A stretch of DNA of 64,000 nucleotides from Casuarina equisetifolia (lineage: Eukaryota; Streptophyta; Magnoliopsida; Fagales; Casuarinaceae). Positions 27,909 to 41,275 of the stretch are shown here, piece by piece; position 1 is the first letter of the stretch; each line of letters starts with the position of its first letter. The DNA lies in contig CM052359.1 of the NCBI GenBank assembly GCA_028551475.1, positions 7,007,583 to 7,071,582 of the forward strand, written 5' to 3'. Both the position numbers and the translations under genes were made by a program. The notes beneath the pieces are model-generated. The model did not search any database and was not told the origin of the DNA. It saw only the letters and a list, made by a program, of their open reading frames with translations.

Positions 27909-30900
27909 TTAGTGCCACAGCTTACTACAGAATCCATTTCGTGGCCTCTTGGTGGATATAATATCCGAAAAGGAGTCAACCAATTGTCCTGCTAAGCTAC
28001 TTGGATCATCAATCAGTGTTTGAATAAATGTGTTGACCACCCTACGTTCTTGCTCTGTTGATCTCAAGCTAAACCATGTTAACAATTTCAATCTAAATTC
28101 CTGTTTAATATGACCCTCACATTCCAGCCAACGGATTATCTTCACACAGCATTCGAAGTTTTCATCCAAGCTACTTGACCCATTGGGGATTCGGAATGGA
28201 GACCCGTTTATCAAAGTGCTGTCACAATCATTGGTCTCATTAGAGTTTGCTGCCCTTTTCCTGCAAAACTCTGCCCGGGAATCGACAGCTGGGACTTCCA
28301 CAGCTTGCCCGTGGGTCCAAGTCTTCGAGTCCCCACTAGCATGCGACCTAACTAAACCATTCTTCTCTAACCCATGAGATGCAGCATCATCATCTGCCTC
28401 GACAGCCTGCTGCAGAGTGCATCCATTATCCTCATCCCTGGACGACTCAAATGGCGGGGTGAGCTCTTCATTCAAGTCTGGCACTGACACAACATTCAAG
28501 TCTAGCCCTCGTGAAACAAAAGGTGACCGTTCTTCATGGGTTTCAGGCTTGACCGCTTTGCTTACTCCACAGCATTTTTCTGCCTCTGGGCTGCAAAACC
28601 CTTCAAAGGAGCCTTGTTCTTGAGCCCAAGCCAGATGCAGAATCTTTCCGAGATCCCGAACCTTAAATCCAGAAGAAAAGCCAACTTCTGTGGTATTCTT
28701 GGACTCCCTTTTGGCACTTGTGGAAATGCCATCAATAAGGGTTTTCTCTTTCTTACGGTTAGTGGCAACTGCCGAATTAGGATTCTTGTGCATTATCTCA
28801 ACACTCTTAGTAAAGCACTTAGCCTCAGAGTGACCCAAATCACCAGCCTCCGTGTAAGAAATTATGCGAAAGGTATATTCTGAGCAAGGCTGCAGGTTGG
28901 AGATCATGATCCTTCTCTGCGCTTTTGGAAACACACAAATGGGCTCTTTTGTGTGCGTCTCTTCTCTGCTCTTAAAATACCAGAGCTTGTAGCCCTTAAT
29001 ATCATCAGATGATGCATTGGAAAGCTCAATCAAAATAATCACCACAGAGGATGATGTCACTTCTTCAAAAAAGAACTTGCAAGCAGCAGGTAGTGAACCT
29101 TCTGCAAAAGAAACAAAGAAAATTACTATTTCATTCTTGTATAAATATTTTACAACAACCAGCATAATAAAGATAATGAATTAGAAGGTTTCCCAACCTC
29201 TGCAATTTGGATTCACATCAGAAGCAGTGGCCAGCCATTGATCTGCCTTCTCTATTGCACGAGAACATAGTTTTTGTACATCACCTGCAATAGGGAGTCT
29301 GCTGACAATACCACGGGCATTCTTGGTGGATATTCCATTCATGGGACCAACTTCAGTTTCTAGTTTAGCCTTGGCATCTTTCACAATCTCATGCAGTTCC
29401 TTAAACCTGGACGTTCCTTCCAGGAGCCTGAAACTCAAATATATCCTATAACAGAGAACATCAACACGGCGAGCATCCTTTGCCATCATAAGCTGCTTCT
29501 TCCAAGTTCTGTCAGATAAAATCCCAACATTCCGTTAAGCCAAGGCCAAAAATATATCACCAGAAAAATAAAAGAACTTGCGGCTACAAAAGTATATTTC
29601 TGCATTCTTCTTCGAAATGGAATAGAGAGAGACAATCTCATATGCACCAGCCACCTAGTTCATTATGGCCCTGTGTACCTAATCAAAATCAGTTCCAGCA
29701 AAAAGATTTACTTGCGGGACTAGTGACTTTAACCCTAAATGATTCTTCTTTTTTTTTTCAATCGGGGAGGGGGAGGGGGGGATTTTAGGGCTTCTTTGGA
29801 GCTGAAAGAGAAGTATAAAGATCACTCCACAAAACCATTTCATCTAAAGGAAGAATGGGAAAAGACTGCAAGGAGAAAATAGAAAACAAAAAGAGAAGTA
29901 TAAGAAATTAACTTTGGACCATATCAACTAAAAACTGTCAACAATTAAAGAGTTGGCTGATAAAAATGATTCATAGCTGGGATAACTTCTAAAGGGAAGG
30001 CCAACAAACAGGCTGTCATGTATCAAGATCTAGAATTTCATTCCTAACTCGGGAGGTGCAAGAAAATCACATACCCAAGTATCCCTGAGACTTTGCCACA
30101 AGAAGCACAACAATAACTACCGTCTAGCTGCATCAATTGCCCAAGATCAACAACCCCCACTTTTTCACATTGAAGAGCACAATCTATGTGACAAGATAAT
30201 CCACAGGAGTCTCCTTGACCAGATTCAGAGGTGCATACCAGCCAAAGACTAGGGTCCTTATTGTCATCAAACAAGTGGCAGATACAGCAAGAGCACCTAC
30301 GGCAAAATGTGTCATCTATGGATAGAACAGCTCTACAAGCAGAATTTTTACATATCCAGGATTTTGAATGTCCAAAATCTGGAGACTGTTCTAGAGCTGA
30401 TGGGAGTCGCATTGGATTTTCCCCCTTCCTTTGTTGCTTTCTTGAAGGTTGATTGTTGGAGCCAGAAGAAGCTTTTCTTGAGTCCTGCTTCTTAATGGTC
30501 TTAATAGTAGTCTTATGAAGTTCTGTCATTTTGCTTTTTGATGAGCTTTTCCTTTCCTTATCAAAGCATGTTCGAAGAAGTTCCTTCTTTGGACCAGATT
30601 TCAGAAACTCTTGAAGGAGTTCTGGACTTCTTGAAGCATCATCTGAATGCCCATTTTTCTCTGGAGTGCTTTGCACACTGGAAGAAAGGCTTTGAACACC
30701 AGAAACTATACAGAGCAAAGAAATCAAATAAGAATATTAAAAATTTCTATTAAGAACAGATATTACAAAAAGAGCATTGCACAAATACGAACTCTAAATG
30801 ATAGATTTGGCATAGAATATGCTCCATCATTTCTAATTAAACTTAACAAGTTCATCTTATTATTACACACATTTTAACAGTCAATCTTAGTATTACATAC

Positions 30901-33900
30901 ATTTTTTTCGATTTTATAAAACAAAATCGATACCTATAGAAAATATATCAAATGAAAGTGGGTGTTTCTACCGAACTACTTCAAATATAATAATGTCAAA
31001 AAGTAAAGGAAAAGTTATTCATAAATATGGCTACTAACATCTCTAAAGTGTCAAATACCTAAATGTCTTCTCACATTTTCTTCTTTAAGCAAGAATAAAA
31101 GTAAAAATTGCTGCTTACTCATTTCTCCTTGTATAATTAATCAGATCTTCATCAAGTTTTCCTTTCTCATAATTGATTTTGCTCATAAGTTAACCTCATA
31201 AAGGCTTCCATTCAAACACCCCTGCATCTCCATCTCAACTACACCAACCTCATCAGAATATTTTCCATTTGTTTACATATTGCCCACCAAATAAAATGGA
31301 AGCGTACTAATCCCACAAGTTTTCCACCTATAAATACTCAAAGTTAAGAGTGATATAACAACCTCAGCACTATCTAACACATAAAACCCTCAACACTAAT
31401 ATTCAGCCTCAAATCTTTACTTCCTGGGTAAACTTATCCATGGGAGTTAGGGATAGTGCTCAAATAATTACAAGAACAGATAATAGAATGAAAGAGAAAT
31501 ACACTCATAGAGGAAGGGGGTTCCCAAATAACATAACACTAAATTAGTCAACAAATACAAAAATAAATAGCCTTGGATCTCACTTTGTTCCGGGACTAGT
31601 AAAAAGTCTAAGGAAGAAAAACGCAAGAATTCTATATCAGCCATACAAATCACCTAGCAAAATCATCATTGCGTCGTGACAAAAGAAACCATGATTTTAA
31701 GTCGCCCATCAGCAACAAATTCCAAGCTCAATTGTATTAATAAAAAAGTATCAAACAACTTGAATCAACCTGACAGGTACTGGTAAGCTATTATTTCCTT
31801 CATTCAATGCAACTTTAGCCAGTTGATTATGGCACATTAAAAACCTTTTATTAAAAAGAAAAGCAACCATTTCCATCAAAAAAGAAGGTCAAATAATCCA
31901 ATTTGAAGCCAAATCCTTATTACATGCAGAACTCTCATAACCTTGAAACAGAGGGGAAAAAAACTCATTTTATTTCTGAAAGGAGGAACATAAGGGTCAG
32001 GATTTAATTCAGATCACGTTGAACAAGAAAAGCATCGTAAAAAGAAAAAAAAAAATCAGATCCTAAAACTGATAATCCTTTTATGCATAAAACAGAGTCT
32101 CTTCTAAGAAACAACATAAAGAATGTCAATTCCTCAATCAGAAGAGAGAAACATGAGCTGGAAAAAAAAACCAGTAATAAAAACAAAACAGTGAAAAGTT
32201 ATCACAGAATTTAGGGATTACCTGATAAGAACAGGACCTTGCTCAAAATTAGAAGAAAATGAGGGGAAAAAAATGAAACTACAGGAGCATTGGGCTGAAG
32301 TAGAGGTTCATGGAAGAGCAGCCTGAGTTTATATTCAAGATTGCTAGGGACTAAAGAACACACTCCAGATACATATTCATATATGGCATCGTAAACAACA
32401 AAATTAAAATCAGTCCATGTCTTGGGCTGATCAGACCCTAGATCAACTAAACTGAATTTCAGATTGTTATGACTTGATATAATCAGTCAATCCAACAATT
32501 GATCTATAACCAGGCCTAACACCTCAATGCAATGACCTGAACTCATTTATGACGCCTATGCTACTCTGTGGTCATAATCAATGTAACAGAATACTTGGGG
32601 TATGGATAAACATTCATTCAGTATATATTCACTTATCATTAAGAGAATTCAAATAATTTACCACATATCTAGCCCACTATTGCTTCCAATTTGGCAGTCA
32701 TTTAAGTTCAACACTCAAATGCATTAAGCATTTTACAAAACAAGTGCTTATCTGACGAGTTCTCAAACTTCTGATAGGGTTTTTTTCTCTTTTGTTCCTC
32801 AGGGAAACTAAAGTCTAGATATAAAAAGCATCAATTCATACAATGAAAGAAAAAAAAAATATAACCCAAAATGTTGACTTTTGTCTTGTACTTTTTGGAA
32901 AGAGAGAATCTAACTGATAATAACATTAACACTTGCCGGAAAATCATACGAATATACTGAAGCAGAGATGAGTTGGAGTTATAAAACAACAACCTGATAC
33001 CATACTCAAAGTATAAATAATGACATAACTTCGTCACCACTACTGTGGACATTTCATAATGATATATAGAATACCCCAGTATACATTTCAGAACGATATA
33101 TACAAGACACCATCAAATTAAAAAGTAACAAGACGTATACTCAAGAATTCAAACACTTCCCCAATAGTCCAGCGATAATACCATAATACCATAATACCAA
33201 TGAGTAAGAAGTGTTCCTCTTCATGAATAGCTTCCTTTAAAATCCTACACATTATCTTTCAATTCTTGATTTATGTCAGTTGCTCTCTCTGAAAGGCTTG
33301 CTATTTGACTCTGAATCATATCATATTTCTGCATAACAGGTTCTTTCTTCCACTTCACATTTCAACTCAGGATTTAGATTTCAAACCAATAAGCGAAGTT
33401 TATACTTTTTCACCATTTCAAATTTCCTCATAGCTATTTTCAGAATTTTTAAGCACATGACAACCAAAGTTCCAAAAACCAAGCAAATGTAAGCCTTATC
33501 TTGACATTGAGAGCCAAAAGTTAAAAAAAAAAAAAAACACCAACAACCTCTATGTGAGACTGAATCGATAATTGAAAATCCTGTAATAATCTTTAATAAT
33601 CAGAGAAATAAGTTTCACCGCAAAATCTAGTTCCCTTATCCCTAAGACTACAAGAACTGCTAAGACTTCATTGATTGGCATCATAAATTCCAAAGGCAGC
33701 TGCAATATGAGATTCTAATCAAGAGGAATGTTGCATGCACTAATTTTCATTTAACTAGGAAACTGTTTGGCATTTATACAAGTTAAATCACTAACAATAA
33801 TGCAAGTAAGCACAACAGTTTCTACGTGCCAGGTTCAAAAGAAACAAAAGTACCGGAGTACTAACTAGGACAAATAACTACAGTAACTTAGTAGGTTATT

Positions 33901-34214
33901 TCGTTGCCAATAACCCAGCACAATAAATCAGATTAGCCACAATTGATACATTTTACGAGGGGACCAAACTATCCTTTACCCAAGTCCAAAGTCGATCATA
34001 CTCCAAACAACAGTAAACATTTAAGAGAGGTACCCCAGTGTCATAAAACACCATTAATGAAGCCACCCTCTTTTGTTTTTCCTACTGCTAGCTATCTGTT
34101 ATACCACGAACTAAAAAGGCAACATAAAGATACTAAAAATTTGTAACTGTCAAAGAAAAACATCTGACTAATCCAAACTATACCTTTAGCGAGGAATTTG
34201 TCTTCCAGGTCCAT
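27909..34214 (-). CDS. VIL1: VIN3-like PHD-finger protein, VIL1/VRN5 type (4 coding exons)
   Basis: Coding exons are 34214-34184, 30705-30075, 29508-29198 and 29101-27909, giving 721 residues. Exon 1 encodes only MDLEDKFLAK plus one base. A cysteine-rich PHD finger spans about 128-214 (WICKNSACRAVLS, CRRCSCCICHLFDDNKDPS, CGLSCHIDCAL, YCCASCGKVS), followed by the conserved helical region (KKQLMMAKDARR), a fibronectin type III domain (about 327-425, GYKLWYFKSRE and CSEYTFRIISYTEAG), and the C-terminal VEL/VID domain from about 640 (IIRWLECEGHIKQEF, LIDDPSSLAGQLVDSF). DLNVVSVPDLNEE also marks the family. VEL proteins associate with Polycomb repressive complex 2 and support silencing of targets such as FLC after cold. 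The N terminus (LLQEFLKSGPKKELLRTC) fits VIL1/VRN5 better than VIL2. The protein is longer than Arabidopsis VRN5 (about 600 residues). Confidence 0.92.
30706..34183 (-). other. 3.5-kb first coding intron of the VIN3-like gene
   Basis: Phase-1 intron with donor GTATAG at 34183 and acceptor TATAG ending at 30706. It is AT-rich with A and T runs (for example 32041-32055 and 33522-33537) and a short ATACCATA repeat at 33177-33200. No transposon coding sequence or RNA gene is recognised inside. Confidence 0.7.
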
Positions 34215-34254
34215 GTTTCATAGGCCAAAGAAAATAACTGAAGCAGCGCTCCCT

Positions 34255-35301
34255 CTGAGAGTAAGCATAAAAAACCTTTTAACATACATAAATCAGGAAA
34301 GTGTGGAGAAAACAAATCCATTCTAGCAAGAAATATCTACTAGCATAGCTACTCCTCAACTTGGTCCATGAGGAAGGTACAAAAAAGCGAAAAATTACAT
34401 CACGAATCTAATATGTTTAAAACTAAGTTTCTAGATTGCAATCCTAATTTTTTAGGGGGTATACAAAACCAATATTTCCATTTACATAGAGTTGGCTTAG
34501 CTCCATTACTATTTGGCTTAGCTGCGTTCAATTTTTACAAAAATAAAATAAGAACGAAAGGAATAAGGATTTATTTCCGGCTATGTCCTCCATTCCTTCA
34601 TGAAAATAACTCGAACAAGAAATGCTTTGGATTTCCTCGCTACAATGCAGATCATGATTTGCAAGAAAACGAACCGAGAATTACAAAGCAAGACTACAAA
34701 AATTAGCACTTGAAACTGTAGAAGAAGAAAATCGGTATCAACAATTAAAAAAAGACGAAGAAAAAGAGGGAAAAAAAAAACACTTTTGCTTTATAAGAAG
34801 GTCACACACTCCTATGCAACTGGAACGCAGCCAAAATGAGAAGCCTTTCAACCATATACTTAAGGAGGATTCGAAACAAAAAGTATGCTTACATGGAATC
34901 CTGAAAACACTTGCAAACAAAAACACTTTCGAAAACAAAAACAAAAGAACATACTTAGAACTGAAACAAATTCATCCCAATGAACCGAAGCAGCATATAT
35001 GAAGAAAAACTTAGCGCCTTTAACAGTTTTCCGCATATACATTGTGCGAATTAAAGGCAACATAAACAAAAAACGTTACGCGAAAGCAAAATAATAAAAA
35101 AAGAGAATTTTAGCCCAGAGAACGATATGACGTTTAAGAAATTGGCGAGTGGATGGAAATATAATTTCACAAACCTGAGCATAATGAGAACAAAATACAG
35201 AAGAGAGAAACGAGAACGGATCTGAGCATAAAAGAAGTCCAAAAATCGCAAAAAATTGTTTTGTAAATCAGCGAAAACATAAAGAATCTGAAAATAAGTA
35301 C
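34255..35301 (-). other. Probable 5' UTR intron of the VIN3-like gene
   Basis: A good donor, CAG followed by GTACTT, sits at 35301-35300, and an acceptor, CTCAG, ends at 34255. The 5' leader would then be an upstream exon ending at 35302 plus bases 34254-34215. It is inferred from splice motifs only, without transcript support. Confidence 0.45.
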
Positions 35302-35302
35302 C

Positions 35303-38300
35303 TGCAAAGAATGGGAGCGAATCTAGGGTTTCAATACGCCAAAGCCGAAGAATTCGCTTCGGAAGAGCATGAATCCAAAAGACGCATAGAAGAGAGAAAG
35401 TTCTTCGTTTTTGTTAGTTGGCTGGTGAGAGAAAGCAGAGAGAGAAAGGTGCTTGCACGAGTCGTTCACGTTTAAGATGGGAGGAAAGACAACGACAAGA
35501 CACGCGCGCTCGGGACGCGTACAGGAACCTGGATCAGTTCCGAGGCAGCGTTGGTTCTGCGGAGTGTTAAAAATACATGAAGCACGGCCGGGGGCTGCCA
35601 TTGGCCGGTGTGGCCCAGGTCACGCTGACAGCGCGTGACGGTGTATTAGACACCTTTTTTATTATTTTTCTTCATCAGGGTTTGTTGGAAACGAATAGGT
35701 AATCAAGCCCATGTCATTGGCATTTCAGTGCATGCGTACTCGTGTCGTGATGATCTGATCCGCACCGTCGGATCCTCGCATCTCGGAAATACGTCCTCTT
35801 TTGGACCGTTGAGCAATGCCTTAAATTCCAAAACTTGACCGGCCACTAATTTGATTAAAAAGTTGAATTCATAAACAATTACGGCATGGGTTTCATGCCA
35901 AAGATATCGCGGTGGTAGCCAGTGGCCGCGGAGAATCTATAAAGTAATTGGAAAGAATCAGTCAGCCAAAGATGCATGTCAAACATGGCTTTGGTACCTT
36001 TTTTTCACGACTCGGTCACACACTTTTTGGTGCTTTTGCCCACCGAATTGCACTTTGCGTAACTCCATCAACCGTCCTCGTAGCCTTATTGGTGGGTGTG
36101 TACGTGAATTGACTAGTCTCGGGGTCAGGGATTCGCGGGCTGCTGGAGCCTCCCGTCCTTTCTATGAGTCGGAGCGTCGTTGGTCCACGAGGCAAAGTCT
36201 TCGCGTAGAGCCAATGGGTAAATACCTCGGTTTAGGGCATTTTCTCTTCTATTAATGGCTAATAATGCTCACGATGGTTCGGGAACAATATGATATTATA
36301 TCATCCAAGTGCACTAGTATAACCTTTTTTTTTTTTTTTTTATTGTTTAAGGACATCACCGCTGCCATTACCATTACCAGGGACGTACTTTGATGACCAG
36401 ACAATGGCCATGGAAGTGCAGGCTTTTGGCTACTGTGGAAAACACCGAGTTGTCTATTGACGTCGAGTTAAATGAATGTTTAGATACTCAAAAAGTTCGT
36501 CCTTTGCCCGCCTACGCTTTTTGCCCATTAAGAGGATGCGCAGAGCAGGTCGCCAACGTTGGAGGTCACCTTAAGTACTTAGAAAAGCCGGGTGACTGCT
36601 CGGAGGCAAGCTTGCGCCACTCAGGTCACGACACCGGGTACGGCGGCTGAGGCTGCAGCTTTATAGGTGAAGCTAAAACTAGAGTACTGTCCTGATTTCA
36701 CATCAAGGTGATTGAAGGGCGAAAAATCAGTATCCTCTTATGTGACTGTCCTCGAAAAGAACGAAGAGTTAGGAACGCCGATCGCCCACCCAACCTTTAG
36801 ACGGTACACACAACTTTTCTCTCAGCAGCAGGTGTAAGGGACAAAGAAGGAAAAGCCTTCACAGAGGGACGACTCTCCTGGGGTTCCATTACAGGTTCTT
36901 TTGATAATGACCGAGCTCGAGCACGAATGCAATTAAGAGTCTGATTCTTCTGGCAGGATGATTCAAGAGTTCACCCAAAATTTATCTACCGAGCAGTAAA
37001 AAGAAGAGAAACAAAGAAGAGAAGACCAATTCAGCTGCACTGTTTGATAATTGCAGTTCTAATGTTTGAACCACTTAAATCGTTGTCAAGGTCTCTTTTT
37101 TCCAAATGATATGATGAACGCAGACATTGCTACATATGGAGAAGGTTACGGCATCAGAATTCATTAATATAATATGAAAAGAAGAATACATAGAATAATG
37201 CAGGTTTTGCAAACCTAGAATAATGCATGTTTTCCAAATTAAATTGCCTAGGATAATGCAGGTTTTGCGAATCTACTGAGCAGAAGCTTTTCATACGACG
37301 ACCTTTCCACAAATAGCATTATTTTGCCGACCTGTTATATATTTTAGTTGGCGAATTCATCGAATCCAATGATTTCTGGATTGACTTTTGCGGATACGTT
37401 GAAACGAAACACTAAGAATTATCATCTGATGCTTCCGAAGACAATGATGAAGAATAATAACTAAGGCCACTTGTTGCCGACTTACTCCTTTCTTGTTAAG
37501 ACCAAACCACGTTGAAGAACCTGATTCTTTGTTTTCGGCTTAGATTTGAGCACTTCCTTCCACGACTTTTCAAATCATTGAATAGGCAGGAGCATAAACA
37601 GGAATGCTTCAAAGAACAAGGAGAAAATGATTTATTTGGGGAAGTCATGGAAAATATAAAAGTTACCTATTCAAAAGGGAGATCCTAATGATGGAGAATT
37701 AGATTTTGCAAGTGATTTGATGCTGCAACGAAGATGACACCTTCGATCATTCTACCACTACTTATTATTCTCTCCCTGATGCCGATTATCAAATTCAAGA
37801 GCCAATCACGACAGTTAAGTGCTTCAATCAATCACCAAAAATCATGATCAAGACATGATCCAGACAGATAATAGTTTCTATGCTAGCACCCCATTCAATA
37901 GAGCAACCACGCAAGGGGTTAACATTTGTGGATGAAAGTCACTTTCTTTGATGCTTTTCATCAAAATCCATATCCCGCACTTCCAAGTTTATAAGGTTTA
38001 AAGTACTATAACCTTAGAGCATTTCTCATTTGAGAACCAGATCCCTGCAATTCGCTGTCTAACGATTTTCTAATGTGGAATCTACTTATTCAGAACAAGT
38101 GAATCCAGCAATCCCATACCTCCAAACAGGTGGACCCCCTACACAACCGACCAACTTGTCTACAGCACAATCAAAAGTCTGCGCATATTCCTTTTCAAGC
38201 CATAAAAGCTTTCTCGAGTTATTTTACACCAGTGAGTTCCCTCCCAACTCAAAAGCGAGAAAAAAAAAAAAGGACATTCCGTAGGCTATTGATAAAGTTT

Positions 38301-40732
38301 CAGCTCACTTTAGGATATCAAACAAAATCTAGAACTTGTGGCCACACAGGTCGAAATTTCTGGATCAAATAGTGAATAATAATCCCACTTTAACAAGTAT
38401 AACATATAAATTAAAGAGAAAGGGGAAACCAGATCATCCATAACCAAGAAAAAGTCATATGAGTGCAGAATACACCAAGACAGACTAAGCATAGTTGGGA
38501 ATAATGGAGGTTATTACCCTTAAAACTCGGATACAGCTACCTAATATTTTACTTTGACTAACCAATTACATCAAAGCCTAGAGTGGAACAGCATCCCACA
38601 ACATCCAGTCCCACAAGCAGCAAATAGATGCCCTGCAGAGGAGGGAAAGAAATCATAAGCACCTCTTCTGCCTATTGATCCACAAAAGATGTTATAATAG
38701 GATTCTAGAATTGTTCAATCGAAGTCAACTAGTTAACTACCACTCAACAGTCAAAGAATCTACTTTATTCATTGAAATAAAGAGGAATATATGGTGATAA
38801 AAAGCTTGACAATTGGATACAGAGAGGGAGACAGATTCGCCTGATTTTCAATTGACAGGAAGAAGATAGCTTTAAGGTGAAGCAAACTCAGGACAGATTG
38901 ACCCAAACAAAAGGCCCTCAGATAGGTCAAACAACAAAATTTCAAGCAGTGAAAAACCTCTACAGTGATTTATGGCCCCAAGAAAAGGCTCTGAAGGGCT
39001 ATTGGGCCCCCATGTCAATATTGATGCTAACTTCCAGCTCTAATTAACATTAAGGAAAGAAAAGGGTATCTTGATCCAAAACTGAGCCTGTAACAGTGCA
39101 CTTGTCAGCATTGCAAGCATGAACAGTAGTACCAAATGGGCCTGAAATCTCAAGTCACCAACTTTGAAATTTCACAGACAAAACTTTCTATGAGCTGCCA
39201 ACCAATAAGTGCACCCAGCCACACTCTCCAGGACCAACGACAGGAAATGAGAACAAAGGTTAATGAATCCTACCAACAACCTCTTCAAAGTCCAACCAGA
39301 ACATGAATATCTTCAATATCAAAATAATCGGATATATGAAAAACTAAAACAAACCTTTGAAAACTAATGGAAATTCGCAGAAGTTAATTCAAACACTACA
39401 GGGATCCCCCTGCATCCGGGAAACAAGTTGTATATACTTAACAATTATTCATTATCTTTTTCAAGAAGTCACCTTTTCATGTACCACACTACTGGAGTCG
39501 TCTCCAAGTTTATTAGGTTGTTTTTTACATTTTCTTCATAGAATTTTCATGTTGCAGCTATTTCTTTATACAGTAATTTAATAGGTCCCCAGGGTAGCCC
39601 ATCAAATGCTCAAGCAGTGAAGTTTCAGCAATTGGGTGGAAATGCTGTCATGACTGATTGTTAAGATTAGGAGCAACTTTTGATACAAGTATCCCAAAAA
39701 TAAAAATACGAAAACGCTTTTCAAACCACATACTTTTATATGACAGTAAGCGGGACCATGAAGCATGAAAGTTGAGGTCAACATGATAAACAAAACTATC
39801 AGGAAACAGAGATAAGAAAAAGGTCTAGAGTTGCATAATCGCAAGTAAACATTTATGAAAGATCCATAAAACAAGAAACAAACAAAAAACTTAAACAACG
39901 AAGCCAATGTCTGGAAAAGTTGTTGTACTGTATTATGTAGGTAACACAGAGGAAATTCATTTGCAAAAAGGAAGGCAGAAAAAGGCTGTCCCACACCCTA
40001 GTCATACCAAAGCTATCTAAAAGGCCTAAATAAATCTGCCTGTCACTTGTTCAACCATTCTTTTGTCACTGTAAATTGTTAATTGCTTTTGGGGATGGGG
40101 GCTCCTTTGTCTTAAACAGTTTCCTCTCGTTCAGTTTCGTGCTGGCAGGCAAGGAAGGACGAGACTGAACGAATCAAAAGGAGTACAATATACCAAAACC
40201 AATTAGAACGGAAAAAGGCAATCGCGAAGGAAAAGGCTTAAATTTATCGAGTCAGCAATAACAAAATATATACCGGAGAACATCCAAAAACCCACTGAAT
40301 CCAAAATATTAGGCAACTTCATGGCTTCCAGGTTTAACAAAAGTAAATCCAAAGCTAAAGACTCGTACAAAGTACATTTAGCAAATCCTCCCCTATCCTC
40401 AAGCAGACTGACAAAATTAAGGAACTTTCCCGATATGTCATTATTTGCAATTTGGAATTTGCTCTGAAAAAGAACACATAGGTGGCACTGGCCCTAAAAC
40501 TGAAAAAATAAAAAGAAGCTTATGACCAAACAAACAGAAGCAACTAAAATTCAAAAGTAATACTAAAAGTTCTTGCAATTATTTTCATGCTACAGAGAGT
40601 ATTCCGGGAAAATTCTAAAAAATTCAGAAATAATCCAATAGTTAAATCGACATATGCCTAAACAAGCAATGAACAACTAATTAGCACCAAAACCTCTATC
40701 AATTTCTTGCTCCAAACGGAACCCTAGCAAGA
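35303..40732. other. Long intergenic region upstream of the VIN3-like gene
   Basis: The first few hundred bases probably hold the first UTR exon and promoter of the VIN3-like gene, GC-richer around 35460-35640. The remaining 5 kb has no recognised gene. A poly-T run lies at 36325-36342 and a short imperfect tandem repeat at 37191-37275. ORFs here, including 39602-39994 (-), lack domains or composition I recognise as protein-coding. Confidence 0.5.
37191..37275 (+). repeat. Imperfect 25-33-bp tandem repeat
   Basis: Three units begin at 37191, 37216 and 37249, each of the form TAG(A/G)ATAATGCA(G/T)GTTTT followed by a short variable tail. It is non-coding. Confidence 0.7.
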
Positions 40733-40768
40733 CTGAATTGAATTGAATTGAATTGAATTGAATTGAAT
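40733..40768 (+). repeat. (AATTG)n microsatellite in the DUF538 3' flank
   Basis: A five-base AATTG repeat with six to seven units and one variant at the end. It lies just beyond the stop codon of the DUF538 gene, so it may be transcribed in the 3' UTR. Confidence 0.88.
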
Positions 40769-40792
40769 CGAATCCAGAAAAGCACAAACCTC

Positions 40793-41275
40793 TTACGAAG
40801 CAGAGTGCTTTCCCTCGCAAGAGGGGCTCTCGTCAAAGTTCTTCGAGGGGTACTTGGCAGTGACCATTCCGACCTCGAATACCAAGTCCTCCCCGGTAGA
40901 CCGGATCCCGGTGATGGACCACCACTTGAAGAGGGCTCGGACACGAATCCCATCAAGCTCAGCTATCCGACCGGACACAATCTTGCCCGAGACCCTCTCG
41001 GAGTAAGTGGCCAGATAGTTGTCCGGCGGGAGAGTGATCTTGCAAGCCCCGCCAAGGTCGACGGAGAAGTCTCCAGATGTCTTGTTTATGGAGTAACCCT
41101 GGACGCTGGAGGGTAAGAGGCCGATCGGAAACCCGTAGTTCGCGAGCTCCTCATGAGCCACCGACAGGTGTGGTTTCTTCGTTGGGTTCAGGTCGGGGTT
41201 CTGGAAAGAGAAGGGCAGCAGGGCGAAGGCGAGGACGAGGGTGGGGAAGAAGAAAATGGAGGACTTTGGGTCCAT
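40793..41275 (-). CDS. DUF538 family protein, secreted type, intronless
   Basis: 160 residues from ATG 41275 to TAA. Residues 1-24 form a hydrophobic signal peptide (IFFFPTLVLAFALLPFSF). The DUF538 domain follows, with the typical ELANYGFPIGLLPSSV stretch near 45-60 and a beta-rich body including GACKITLPPDNYLATYSERV, SGKIVSGRIAELDGIRV and FKWWSITGI. DUF538 proteins are plant-specific. Stress association and a lipid-binding, BPI-like fold have been suggested for the family, but no defined biochemical role is established. Length and domain order are normal for the family. Confidence 0.9.
   Translation of the reverse strand: MDPKSSIFFFPTLVLAFALLPFSFQNPDLNPTKKPHLSVAHEELANYGFPIGLLPSSVQGYSINKTSGDFSVDLGGACKITLPPDNYLATYSERVSGKIVSGRIAELDGIRVRALFKWWSITGIRSTGEDLVFEVGMVTAKYPSKNFDESPSCEGKHSAS

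Noticed and set aside
28183..28883. Plus-strand ORFs overlapping the last VIN3-like exon
   Set aside because: Antisense shadows of a long, well-supported coding exon.
36055..36650. GC-richer block with two plus-strand ORFs
   Set aside because: The translations resemble no protein family and there is no splice or promoter pattern linking them.
39602..39994. Minus-strand 130-codon ORF in the intergenic gap
   Set aside because: Its Phe/Leu-rich composition is typical of AT-rich non-coding DNA translated on the T-rich strand.
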